46,599 nt of DNA from a virus. The position numbers and the translations under genes were made by a program. The notes beneath the pieces were generated by a model. That model did no database searches, was not told the origin of the DNA, and was given only the letters and a program-made list of their open reading frames with translations. Numbering within the stretch: position 1 is the stretch's first letter; the number at the start of each line of letters is the position of its first letter. This document shows, one piece after another, positions 7,475-14,722 of the stretch. The stretch covers positions 1 to 46,599 of the IMG/VR virus record IMGVR_UViG_3300037882_000626. One strand, 5' to 3'.

Positions 7475-7634
7475 ACAATTAAAAAAATGGCGTTTAAAAA
7501 ATAATTTAACGCAAGTGCAAGCGGCGGAATTGCTAGAATTGTCGCGTTCGCATTACCAGAATATCGAATCTGGGAAATGGCCGATAAAGAAAGCAGTAGC
7601 GTCTATAATTATTTTGCACGATTTGCAAAAATAG
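7464..7634 (+). CDS. Short XRE-family HTH protein
   Basis: This encodes 56 residues, essentially a single HTH_XRE domain: MTPKQLKKWR, then NLTQVQAAELLELSRSH and YQNIESGKWPIKKAV. The pattern of L-T-Q-x-x-x-A-x-x-L and a recognition helix before IESGK is typical. It is the last gene before a promoter that carries a palindromic operator 36 bases downstream of its stop. It is therefore a good candidate for the protein that binds that operator, though this is inference. Confidence 0.7.
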   Translation: MTPKQLKKWRLKNNLTQVQAAELLELSRSHYQNIESGKWPIKKAVASIIILHDLQK

Positions 7635-7669
7635 TGAAGAAACCCAATAAAACGATAAAATAAAACCTA

Positions 7670-7699
7670 TTGACATATGCCCAATGGTTGGGCTATAGA
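7670..7699 (+). promoter_or_regulatory. Promoter for the recombination block
   Basis: A perfect -35 hexamer TTGACA (7670-7675) is followed, 18 bases later, by TATAGA (7694-7699). The start codon of the coiled-coil protein gene lies at 7729. This is the best sigma-70-type promoter in the left half and splits the rightward genes into two transcription units. Confidence 0.65.
7679..7693. promoter_or_regulatory. Palindromic operator between -35 and -10
   Basis: GCCCAA-TGG-TTGGGC is a perfect 6-bp inverted repeat with a 3-bp centre, lying exactly in the promoter spacer, so a bound protein would block polymerase. The right part plus flank (AATGGTTGGGCTA, 13 bp) is repeated at bases 1-13 of the window. 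The binding protein is unknown; the HTH proteins encoded at 7464 and 6250 are candidates. Confidence 0.6.
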
Positions 7700-7728
7700 T
7701 TGCGTAACGAAGAATAAGGATGTGAAAA

Positions 7729-8730
7729 ATGAATGATTTAACTGTTATAGAGACGCTAAATCCGGTTGCTGTTTATTCCGGCGGATTAGACGAAGTATTG
7801 AATAAAATTAAATCTGAGGTCGCGTCATTAGCTGTTGATATTTCAACAGAAAAAGGACGCAAAGAAATAGCATCTATTGCCTATAAAATCGCACGTTCGA
7901 AAACTGCACTTGACGATGCCGGAAAAAAATTAGGCGAAGATGCTAAATTAAAACTAGACGCAATTAATGCCGATAGAAAAAAATGCCGCGATTTTCTTGA
8001 TAAACTAAAAGATGATTTCAGAAAACCGTTAACCGATTGGGAAAATTACAATATAGAGCGCATTGCAGAACATGAGGAAATTTTAAGAAATTATAAAGAA
8101 AAGTCATTAAATGTATCAAGTGATTATTTAACAGTTTCCCTTGATTATATGCGTGATTTAGTTAGTGATATTACGCATGATAAACGTGACTATGAAGAAT
8201 TTACGGCGCGGTTTATTGACGCTAAAGAGCGTATCGTTAAAATCGTTTCCAGTGCAATCGAGTTGCGAGAAAAGCATGATAAAGAGCAAGCCGAATTAGC
8301 TGAATTTAGACGTTTGCAAGCCGAAAGAGAGCAACAAGAGAGAGAGGCTTTGATTGCAGCCAAAGCCACGCAAGCCGCTGAAGAAAAAGCACGGTTAGAC
8401 GCGATAGAAGCTTCTAAAATTGCACAAGCTAAGATTGACGAAGCAAAGAAAGCTGAATTGCTTGCTATTGAAAACGCTGAAAAACAAAGATTGGCCAGTG
8501 AAGAAAAAGCACGGATGGCAGTATTGGCAGAACAAAAACGCATAGCTGATTTGAATGCTAAAGATGAAGCCGAATTAATCGCCCGTGAAAAAGATAAAGA
8601 AAATAAAAAGCGAGTTCACAATGATATTCTTAACGCCTTGCAACAAATATGTTCAGACGAAGAAACTGCAAAAAACATTATCAAAGCAATCGCTTTAGGA
8701 AATGTACCACACGTAAAAATTAATTATTAG
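7729..8730 (+). CDS. Long coiled-coil phage protein
   Basis: This encodes 333 residues. The N-terminal 130 residues are helical. Residues of roughly 185-295 are an almost continuous E/A/K-rich coiled coil, which explains database names such as TolA-like. A C-terminal motif (HNDILNALQQI, DEETAKNIIKAIALGNVPH) is a compact end domain I recall from several phage coiled-coil proteins. It is the first gene after the operator-controlled promoter and lies upstream of the exonuclease, so a link to DNA recombination or handling of DNA ends is possible but unproven. Confidence 0.7.
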   Translation: MNDLTVIETLNPVAVYSGGLDEVLNKIKSEVASLAVDISTEKGRKEIASIAYKIARSKTALDDAGKKLGEDAKLKLDAINADRKKCRDFLDKLKDDFRKPLTDWENYNIERIAEHEEILRNYKEKSLNVSSDYLTVSLDYMRDLVSDITHDKRDYEEFTARFIDAKERIVKIVSSAIELREKHDKEQAELAEFRRLQAEREQQEREALIAAKATQAAEEKARLDAIEASKIAQAKIDEAKKAELLAIENAEKQRLASEEKARMAVLAEQKRIADLNAKDEAELIAREKDKENKKRVHNDILNALQQICSDEETAKNIIKAIALGNVPHVKINY

Positions 8731-8740
8731 GACTAAAAAC

Positions 8741-8965
8741 ATGAATGAACCAAAACCAGAAATTTTAAAGGCCATGATGCCTGATATGCACTTTGCTGGA
8801 TATTATGCGCTCATGATTATGAACGGATTATCGCAATGGGGACACGCGCAACAAATTAGTCACGATTTTGTTACGACTGGCCGCCGTGTTTTAATGTTCA
8901 CGCCGAATGCTGAAAAAATACAATATCGAATTACGATTGAACCTATTTATGGAGATGATAAATGA
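8741..8965 (+). CDS. Hypothetical small protein
   Basis: This encodes 74 residues with an aromatic centre (DMHFAGYYALMIMNGLSQWG) and a beta C-terminus. It overlaps the exonuclease start by 4 bases. Its location implies a role with the recombination genes; no family is recognised. Confidence 0.55.
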   Translation: MNEPKPEILKAMMPDMHFAGYYALMIMNGLSQWGHAQQISHDFVTTGRRVLMFTPNAEKIQYRITIEPIYGDDK

Positions 8966-9654
8966 CGATTACATACCACGCTGATTTAATCCAAGGCAGT
9001 GACGAATGGCTTGCGGCACGGTGCGGATTATTAACTGCTAGTGAAATGAAGCTGATTTTAACGCCAACGCTTAAGGTTTCCGCTAATGAAAAAACACGTT
9101 CGCATCTATACGAATTATTAGCTCAACGCGTCACAAGGTACGTAGAGCCGCATTATATTAGCGATGATATGTTGCGTGGGCGGTGCGATGAAATTGAAGC
9201 GCGTATTTTGTATAACGAAAAATATGCGCCTGTTTTAGAATGTGGTTTTATCACGAATGATAAGTGGGGTTTTACGCTTGGATATTCACCGGATGGATTG
9301 ATTGGCGAAGATGGATTAATTGAGGCAAAATCGCGCCGCCAAAAGTATCAGGTGCAAACATTTTTGGAATGCGCCGATACGCAAACTATTCCTGAAGAAT
9401 ATATCTTACAGACCCAAACCGGACTATTAGTTAGTGAACGTAAATGGTGCGATTTAATTAGTTATTCCGGCGGGCTGCACATGATTACAATACGTGTTTT
9501 TCCTGATGCAAAAATTCAATCTGCAATTTTAGAAGCTGCTAGTTTATTTGAAAAACAGATTGCGGAAAAAATGGCAAATTACGAACGAATTATAAGCACG
9601 TATCCGCGACTAATTCCAACCGAGCGTAAAATTGAACAGGAGATAATAGTATGA
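8962..9654 (+). CDS. YqaJ-family viral recombinase exonuclease
   Basis: This encodes 230 residues of the YqaJ/lambda-exonuclease-like PD-(D/E)XK family, which resects double-stranded ends 5' to 3' for annealing recombination. It has the family start QGSDEWLAARCGLLTAS (residues 11-27), the catalytic set D111 (YSPDG) with E121-A-K123, and the downstream Q-x-Q-T-G motif near residue 150. The usual partner is a single-strand annealing protein; the next gene occupies that position. Start and stop overlap the neighbours by 4 bases. Confidence 0.9.
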   Translation: MTITYHADLIQGSDEWLAARCGLLTASEMKLILTPTLKVSANEKTRSHLYELLAQRVTRYVEPHYISDDMLRGRCDEIEARILYNEKYAPVLECGFITNDKWGFTLGYSPDGLIGEDGLIEAKSRRQKYQVQTFLECADTQTIPEEYILQTQTGLLVSERKWCDLISYSGGLHMITIRVFPDAKIQSAILEAASLFEKQIAEKMANYERIISTYPRLIPTERKIEQEIIV

Positions 9655-10214
9655 CCGATTTAAGAAAAACAATCATTCCTAAGAGTGACCAGTTAAACGC
9701 GGACGATTTAATCGGTGTTTCAAAGACCGTTAAAATTACCAAGGTTAGTTTGAGCAGCGAAGTTGAGCAGCCGATTGCCATGAATTATGAAGGTGATAAC
9801 GGAAAGCCATATAAGCCGTGCAAGTCCATGCGGAGGGTTTTGGTTAATGTGTGGGGCGCGGATGGCAATAAATACATTGGCCGTTCCATGACCCTATTCC
9901 GTGATGATAAGGTTAAGTTTGGCGGGTTAGAAGTTGGCGGGATTCGTATTAGTCACATGAGCGATATTGATGCACCTGTAACTATGGCTTTGACTGCCAG
10001 CAAAGCTAGCCGGAAGCCTTACACGGTTAAACCACTAGTAGTTGATGCAATGCCGTTAGTCGATATTCCAACGCTAAAATCATTTGGATTAGAAGCGGCT
10101 GAATTAGGCAAAGACGAATTTACTAAATGGTGGAATTCGCCTGACATCAAACCACATCGTGAAGCATTAAAACCATTCATGGATGAATTTCAAACTGCAA
10201 TTAAAGGAGAATAA
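9651..10214 (+). CDS. Conserved phage protein paired with exonuclease
   Basis: This encodes 187 residues. The first 120 form a probable beta-barrel-like region with VNVWGADGNKYIGRSMTL and DDKVKFGGLEVGGIRISH, a pattern I recall from uncharacterised phage proteins next to YqaJ exonucleases. The C-terminus (WWNSPDIKPHREALKPFMDEF) is helical. Position suggests a single-strand binding or annealing partner. It does not look like RecT, Erf or Redbeta, so this is inference only. Confidence 0.65.
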   Translation: MTDLRKTIIPKSDQLNADDLIGVSKTVKITKVSLSSEVEQPIAMNYEGDNGKPYKPCKSMRRVLVNVWGADGNKYIGRSMTLFRDDKVKFGGLEVGGIRISHMSDIDAPVTMALTASKASRKPYTVKPLVVDAMPLVDIPTLKSFGLEAAELGKDEFTKWWNSPDIKPHREALKPFMDEFQTAIKGE

Positions 10215-10216
10215 CT

Positions 10217-10342
10217 ATGTCTAAAGAAAAAACTACAGCGCAAAAATGGAAGCGTATTGAGGCTATTGATTTCAAGCTATTCGAACTTCAAAAAGAGCGT
10301 GAAATTTTAATTCAACAGCTTAAGGAAACGCTCGAAAAATGA
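10217..10342 (+). CDS. 41-residue helical peptide
   Basis: ATG 10217 follows AAAGGAG (10204-10210). The peptide is one amphipathic, highly charged helix (KRIEAIDFKLFELQKEREILIQQ). Its stop overlaps the next start. A small coiled-coil adaptor or inhibitor is possible. Confidence 0.5.
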   Translation: MSKEKTTAQKWKRIEAIDFKLFELQKEREILIQQLKETLEK

Positions 10343-10527
10343 AGAATATAGATTTTGAATACCCACCAAAAACATACGTACAAATTACTTACCTTGGCCT
10401 TGACTGCGAAGGCAGGGTTATTAGAAATATTTTTAACGGTCGTGATTTAATCTATGAAGTTGAGTTTTGTATTAATGGGTCAATTCATAGACATGAATTT
10501 TTTGGCGATGAGTTAAGAAAAAAATGA
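10339..10527 (+). CDS. Hypothetical small protein
   Basis: This encodes 62 residues, probably beta-rich (TYVQITYLGLDCEGRVIRNIF then YEVEFCINGSIHRHEFF), consistent with a small SH3-like barrel. It overlaps both neighbours by 4 bases. No family recognised. Confidence 0.55.
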   Translation: MKNIDFEYPPKTYVQITYLGLDCEGRVIRNIFNGRDLIYEVEFCINGSIHRHEFFGDELRKK

Positions 10528-10745
10528 AACGTGTACCGCATTTTCACGCTGGAGTCCCGCCGCTAACAAACTGTTACGCAAAACAGCTTTGGAAGGCGAT
10601 ACAGCTTGGCGTTGATTGTGGTGAACGGCGTTTCGTTTATTTGGACTGGAAACAGCATTGGCGAGTATCAGATGAACGGCCAAACTGTGACCATTGGGAA
10701 GTTAACAGTCGCGCCGATGTGGTGCATGTGAGTGTAGAGGATTGA
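10524..10745 (+). CDS. Hypothetical small protein
   Basis: This encodes 73 residues rich in Trp, His and Cys (LWKAIQLGVDCGERR, LDWKQHWRVSDE). No recognised domain. It lies directly before the GapR homologue in the same operon. Confidence 0.55.
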   Translation: MKRVPHFHAGVPPLTNCYAKQLWKAIQLGVDCGERRFVYLDWKQHWRVSDERPNCDHWEVNSRADVVHVSVED

Positions 10746-10749
10746 AATT

Positions 10750-10995
10750 ATGAGTGACCTAGGCAACAACAGCAAAGAAAAACTAAAATCCTTAATCGAA
10801 CGGATTGAACGTGTGGAGGAAGAAAAACTCGGGTTGCAAGAAGACATTAAAGATATTTTCCAAGAGGCAAAATCAACCGGATTTGATACCAAGGTTATGC
10901 GTATGGTTATAAGATTACGCAAGATGAATAGCAGTGACCGCATGGAACAGGAAGAAATTCTTGAAGTATATAAAACCGCGCTAGGGATGTTGTGA
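10750..10995 (+). CDS. gapR: GapR/DUF2312 nucleoid-associated protein
   Basis: This encodes 81 residues matching the DUF2312 family along its full length. The pattern is LKSLIERIERVEEEK, then DIKDIFQEAKSTGFDTKVMR, then IRLRKMNSSDRMEQEEIL. In Caulobacter, GapR is a clamp that binds overtwisted AT-rich DNA ahead of polymerases and supports replication. Phage copies occur in alphaproteobacterial viruses. It is a strong indicator of the host group. It may compete with host GapR or help phage replication; both are inference. Confidence 0.9.
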   Translation: MSDLGNNSKEKLKSLIERIERVEEEKLGLQEDIKDIFQEAKSTGFDTKVMRMVIRLRKMNSSDRMEQEEILEVYKTALGML

Positions 10996-10996
10996 T

Positions 10997-12370
10997 ATGA
11001 AGTATGATGAGTTTTTGCAGTCAAAACAGCTTATTATTCCGCCTCAAGGTTTTGATATTGACGCGATTAATAATGGGCTATTTGATTTTCAAGAAGATAT
11101 TGTTAAGTGGGCTTTAAAGAGAGGACGCGCTGCTGTGTTTGCCGGAACTGGGCTAGGCAAGTCGTTTATGGAATTATCATGGGCGCAAAAAATCCATGAA
11201 GAAACTAAAAAACCAGTTCTAATTTTAACACCGTTGGCAGTAGCCGCGCAGATGAAGCGAGAGGCTAATAAGTTTGGCATAGAGTGCGAGCACGTTCATG
11301 AACAAAGCAACGATGCCATTCAAATAACGAATTACCAAAAATTAGACAAGTTTGATTTGTCGAAATTTTCTGGGATTGTTTTAGACGAATCCAGTATTCT
11401 AAAAAACTTCAATGGCCATTACCGCACTAAGCTTATAAACGACTGTAAGATTATACCGTATCGCCTAGCCGCAACCGCCACACCAAGCCCAAATGATTAC
11501 ATGGAACTTGGTAATCATGCTGAATTTCTAGGAATTATGTCTTACACGGATATGCTTTCTACGTTCTTTGTTCACGATGCTGGAGAAACGCAACAGTGGC
11601 GATTAAAGGGGCATGCTGAAAATGCGTTTTGGCAGTGGATGGCCACATGGTCAGTTATGTTGCAAAATCCATCTGATTTAGGATATGACGGGTCAAAATA
11701 CAACCTTCCAAAACTTCATCAAATACAGCACACGGTCGATGTAGAATATAAGGCTAACATTGACACTGGAATGCTGTTCCCAATGGAGGCGCAAGGATTA
11801 GGTGAACGATTAAAAGCACGACGAGCTACAATTAATGAACGAGTAGAAAAAGCCGCAGAAATTGTTGCTGAAAAGCCTGATACGCCGTGGGTTATTTGGT
11901 GCAATCTAAATGACGAAAGCGATATGCTAGAAAAATTAATTCCAGATGCCGTTCAAATCGTTGGAAGTATGGATGAAACAAAGAAAGAAAAAATTCTTGA
12001 CGATTTTGCACTAGGAAAAATTTGTATTTTAATTTCAAAGCCGTCATTAACTGGTTTTGGTATGAATTGGCAACATTGCCATAATACGGCGTTTGTTGGT
12101 TTGAATGATAGCTTTGAACAAATATATCAAGCTATTCGCAGGTTTTGGAGATTTGGTCAAACGAATGAAGTATACGCCCACTTTATTGCTTCAGAAATTG
12201 AAGGGAAAGTCGTTTCAAACATTAAGCGCAAAGAAGAACAGTGTGACCATATGATGGTACAGATGGTTAATCATATGTCAGATTTTTGTTCTAAAGAAAT
12301 TCGTGGCGCAACCCGCGATACGTTAAGTTATATACCAACTCAAACAGTGGAATTTCCAAAATGGCTATAA
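10997..12370 (+). CDS. SNF2-like superfamily 2 helicase
   Basis: This encodes 457 residues. Walker A is GTGLGKS (residues 50-56). A DESS box stands at about residue 130 in place of DEAH. TATPSPNDYMELG follows as motif III, and motif VI is QAIRRFWRFGQ. The large gap between core domains (LGIMSYTDMLSTFF) is typical of phage SNF2-type ATPases. It overlaps the methyltransferase gene by 10 bases, a pairing I recall from other phage genomes. It may move along DNA to aid methylation or replication; no nuclease domain is present. Confidence 0.85.
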   Translation: MKYDEFLQSKQLIIPPQGFDIDAINNGLFDFQEDIVKWALKRGRAAVFAGTGLGKSFMELSWAQKIHEETKKPVLILTPLAVAAQMKREANKFGIECEHVHEQSNDAIQITNYQKLDKFDLSKFSGIVLDESSILKNFNGHYRTKLINDCKIIPYRLAATATPSPNDYMELGNHAEFLGIMSYTDMLSTFFVHDAGETQQWRLKGHAENAFWQWMATWSVMLQNPSDLGYDGSKYNLPKLHQIQHTVDVEYKANIDTGMLFPMEAQGLGERLKARRATINERVEKAAEIVAEKPDTPWVIWCNLNDESDMLEKLIPDAVQIVGSMDETKKEKILDDFALGKICILISKPSLTGFGMNWQHCHNTAFVGLNDSFEQIYQAIRRFWRFGQTNEVYAHFIASEIEGKVVSNIKRKEEQCDHMMVQMVNHMSDFCSKEIRGATRDTLSYIPTQTVEFPKWL

Positions 12371-13332
12371 AAGCAATCAATCAAGTTATTACTGATAATT
12401 ACGCTATTTACGAAGGTGATAGCTGTGAAATTATGCTGTCATTACCAGAAAATAGTATTGGATTTTCTATTCATTCGCCACCGTTTGAGGGATTGTATAA
12501 GTTTTCTAATTCAGATAGAGACGTGTCAAATTCTGAAGGCGAAAACTTCTGGATACATTACGGCTTTATTATTAAAGAATTGTACCGCATTACAAAAGCA
12601 GGACGTTTAGCCAGCGTTCATGTAATGCAGCTGCCAACCAGTAAAACTAGAAACGGCTTTATCGGCATGCGTGATTTTAGAGGTGAAGTTATTCGGGCGT
12701 TTGAATCCGCCGGATGGTATTTTCATAGCGAAGTATGTATTTGGAAAGACCCAGTAGTCGCACAGCAGCGCACAAAATCTATTCGTTTACTTCACAAGCA
12801 GATGGAAAAAGATAGCTCAATATCAGGCCAAGGGCTTGCTGATTATATTGTTACGTTTCGCAAAAAAGGCGAGAACGAAGAACCGATTAAAGGAAAACTT
12901 GAATACTATATCGGTGAAGGTAATGCACCTGAACCAATTGAAAGCAAGCTAAAGCGTCAAAGTCAGCAAGATGCTGAAAAATGGTATTCGATTGAGGTAT
13001 GGCAACGATATGCCAGCCCTGTGTGGACAGATATTAGTCAAAGCAGAACTTTACAATATCGAGGCGGTCGTGATGAAAAAGATGAACAACACATATCGCC
13101 GTTACAGTTAGACGTAATTGAGCGTTGCATCCACCTTTGGAGTAATCCAAATGATACTGTTTTTACGCCATTTATGGGTATAGGAAGCGAAGTTTTCGGC
13201 GCGATTGAATTGGGACGAAAGGGGCTTGGTATCGAATTAAAACCTACGTATTTCTCACAAGCGGTTAAGAACCTTCACAATGCGAAAAATAATAGAAGTT
13301 CGTTATTCGATACAATCACTGAGTGTGCATGA
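12361..13332 (+). CDS. N4/N6 DNA methyltransferase
   Basis: This encodes 323 residues. The catalytic motif IV is SPPF (residues 39-42), preceded by SIGFSIH, and the SAM-binding motif I (FTPFMGIGSEVFGAIELGRK) is near the C-terminus. This IV-before-I order is the beta class, whose SPP-type motif often means N4-cytosine methylation, although N6-adenine is possible. The motif is not the DPPY of CcrM. No restriction endonuclease lies next to it, so protection from host restriction or epigenetic control is likely. Confidence 0.85.
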   Translation: MAIKAINQVITDNYAIYEGDSCEIMLSLPENSIGFSIHSPPFEGLYKFSNSDRDVSNSEGENFWIHYGFIIKELYRITKAGRLASVHVMQLPTSKTRNGFIGMRDFRGEVIRAFESAGWYFHSEVCIWKDPVVAQQRTKSIRLLHKQMEKDSSISGQGLADYIVTFRKKGENEEPIKGKLEYYIGEGNAPEPIESKLKRQSQQDAEKWYSIEVWQRYASPVWTDISQSRTLQYRGGRDEKDEQHISPLQLDVIERCIHLWSNPNDTVFTPFMGIGSEVFGAIELGRKGLGIELKPTYFSQAVKNLHNAKNNRSSLFDTITECA

Positions 13333-13622
13333 TGGTATCAGTGAAAAATATTATTAAAACCGTTGGTGAGCATTACGGATTTTCAGAACAAGAAATGACG
13401 TGTAAAAATAAACGTCAAAAACTTTCTGATGCTAGGCAGGTTGCTATGTATTTGGCTAATAAAATGACTAGATTTAGCTATCCGGTTTTAGGAAAATTAT
13501 TTAAGCGTGACCACACTACTGTTATTTACGCAGTAAATAAAATTAAGAGAAATGAAACGCTTCTTAAGAAAGCTGAATTTTTTACAGAATTTTTGAACTC
13601 ATCGCCAAAATCTATCGAATAA
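13329..13622 (+). CDS. Stand-alone DnaA domain IV (DNA-binding) protein
   Basis: This encodes 97 residues from ATG 13329, overlapping the methyltransferase stop. The body matches DnaA domain IV: an N-terminal helix (IIKTVGEHYGFSEQEM), KRQKLSDARQVAMYLANKMT, then GKLFKRDHTTVIYAVNKIK, which carries the RDHTTV DnaA-box recognition signature. The ATPase domain is absent. Such a protein could bind DnaA boxes in host or phage DNA and compete with, or redirect, host DnaA. It ends the rightward early operon. Confidence 0.85.
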   Translation: MMVSVKNIIKTVGEHYGFSEQEMTCKNKRQKLSDARQVAMYLANKMTRFSYPVLGKLFKRDHTTVIYAVNKIKRNETLLKKAEFFTEFLNSSPKSIE

Positions 13623-13664
13623 CCTTTTATACGCCAAAGCCGCGCAAAGCACAGATATAAAAGG
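13623..13664. repeat. Inverted repeat between convergent operons
   Basis: CCTTTTATA (13623-13631) and TATAAAAGG (13656-13664) are perfect 9-bp inverted arms around a 24-base loop, placed between the converging early and late operons. A bidirectional terminator would be expected here, but the stem is AT-rich and no T-run follows on either strand, so the role is uncertain. No gene occupies 13623-13681. Confidence 0.35.
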
Positions 13665-13681
13665 AAACGCAAACCATCTTA

Positions 13682-13930
13682 CTATTGGCATGATTTGACC
13701 GCGCCTTCTAATTGAGCCTCATACCCTTTGCGTAGTTCAATTTCTGCAATAAAGGCTTTCACAGCATCAAATAAGCCCGTTCTTTCGTCCAGTGATGCCG
13801 TTGGCCATATAGGGATTGGTAACGCTTCAATCTTGCATTCAACTGCTACAGGCATGCTTATTTCAACGGGTTTATAAACAACCTTTTCCGAAGCGCACCC
13901 AGCCAGCAAAAGAAGTATTAAAAGTCTCAT
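13682..13930 (-). CDS. Outer-membrane spanin lipoprotein (Rz1-like)
   Basis: This encodes 82 residues. MRLLILLLLAGC is a lipoprotein signal with lipobox LAGC, predicting an acylated Cys12 in the outer membrane. The body has Pro-rich beta segments (VYKPVEISMPVAVEC, PIPIWP) and a C-terminal Tyr/Cys motif, as in o-spanins encoded after Rz. It is the last gene of the late operon and overlaps the i-spanin gene by 4 bases. With its partner it fuses inner and outer membranes at lysis. Confidence 0.8.
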   Translation of the reverse strand: MRLLILLLLAGCASEKVVYKPVEISMPVAVECKIEALPIPIWPTASLDERTGLFDAVKAFIAEIELRKGYEAQLEGAVKSCQ

Positions 13931-14307
13931 TTTTTAGCCTTTAGGTAGTTTTTTGATAGACGTATCGTGTCTTGGCATTCGTCATTGGTGGTGCGTTTCA
14001 TTTTGATGACGTTACTTGCAATCGTTCTGTGGCGTTTTGCAATGATGCTGGATTTTACTTTATCGCGCTCAACTTGAGCCGCACGTTCTTGCGCCTGTAA
14101 TCGCATATTAGCCATCTCTGATTCATGTCTAACGATTGAATTTTTAAGCTCATGATTTGCGGTTTCAATTGATGAAATCATAGCATCGCGCTGGGCTAAT
14201 TTTGTTTCTTTTGTTGCTATTACCACAGATAGATAAGCTATATATCCAGCCATTAAAAATATAATGATGGCTAATCCTATGAATATAGGCTTTGAGATTA
14301 AATCCAT
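13927..14307 (-). CDS. Inner-membrane spanin (Rz-like)
   Basis: This encodes 126 residues. An N-terminal membrane anchor (IFIGLAIIIFLMAGYIAYL) is followed by a long coiled coil (residues about 30-90), the layout of i-spanins. A late Cys (NDECQDTIRLS) lies near the C-terminus. It sits between the endolysin and the lipoprotein gene, the standard lysis order. The assignment comes from architecture and position rather than sequence identity. Confidence 0.75.
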   Translation of the reverse strand: MDLISKPIFIGLAIIIFLMAGYIAYLSVVIATKETKLAQRDAMISSIETANHELKNSIVRHESEMANMRLQAQERAAQVERDKVKSSIIAKRHRTIASNVIKMKRTTNDECQDTIRLSKNYLKAKK

Positions 14308-14308
14308 G

Positions 14309-14722
14309 TTATTTTTCCCTTAATTGAAAGTGTGGGTAATCTTGCCTTTTCCATCTACCTCCCCACTCTAATCCGCAGTTTTCTCCAATTTCACCAACTT
14401 GTTTCCATGATGGGTCATTCTTGTCCCAAATAAGTTCTTTGCCGCGCCTAGGAACTATATCAACTGCTTTTGATGCAGGGATATCCCCTATCATAAAATT
14501 GTGTTTTGATTTCCCTGCTTTGGCATATGTGACGACTTTGTTTCGGTCAATTATATTACCAAAGGCATCTCTTCCCTTAGCATAAAGCTCTTTTTGTTCA
14601 GCCCCTGAACGCCAAGTGCAGGTTACTAAAATATCAAGTCCATTTTTTTTGCAATCGTCCAGAAACCATCGCACTAGAGGTGCAATATCAGGGTGCAAAT
14701 CAGCAAGCAATCGACTTGGCAT
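14309..14722 (-). CDS. M15-family peptidase endolysin
   Basis: This encodes 137 residues. The metal ligands fit the VanY/M15 peptidase family: H74 (SKHNF), D88 (KAVDIVP) and H131 (DYPHFQL), with TWRSGAEQ near residue 38 and GLEWGGRW before the final His. Such enzymes cut the L-Ala-D-Glu or D-Ala-D-Ala peptide links of peptidoglycan. No signal peptide is seen, so release should depend on a holin. The start overlaps the end of the GcrA-like gene by 23 bases. Confidence 0.85.
   Translation of the reverse strand: MPSRLLADLHPDIAPLVRWFLDDCKKNGLDILVTCTWRSGAEQKELYAKGRDAFGNIIDRNKVVTYAKAGKSKHNFMIGDIPASKAVDIVPRRGKELIWDKNDPSWKQVGEIGENCGLEWGGRWKRQDYPHFQLREK

Noticed and set aside
8190-8543. 117-codon minus-strand ORF
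   Set aside because: Composition (Ser/Ala/Leu/Phe) mirrors the coiled-coil gene opposite it; no start signal.
12361-13332. CcrM-type GANTC methylase
   Set aside because: The catalytic motif is SPPF rather than DPPY, and the architecture differs, despite the attractive link to the GcrA-like protein.
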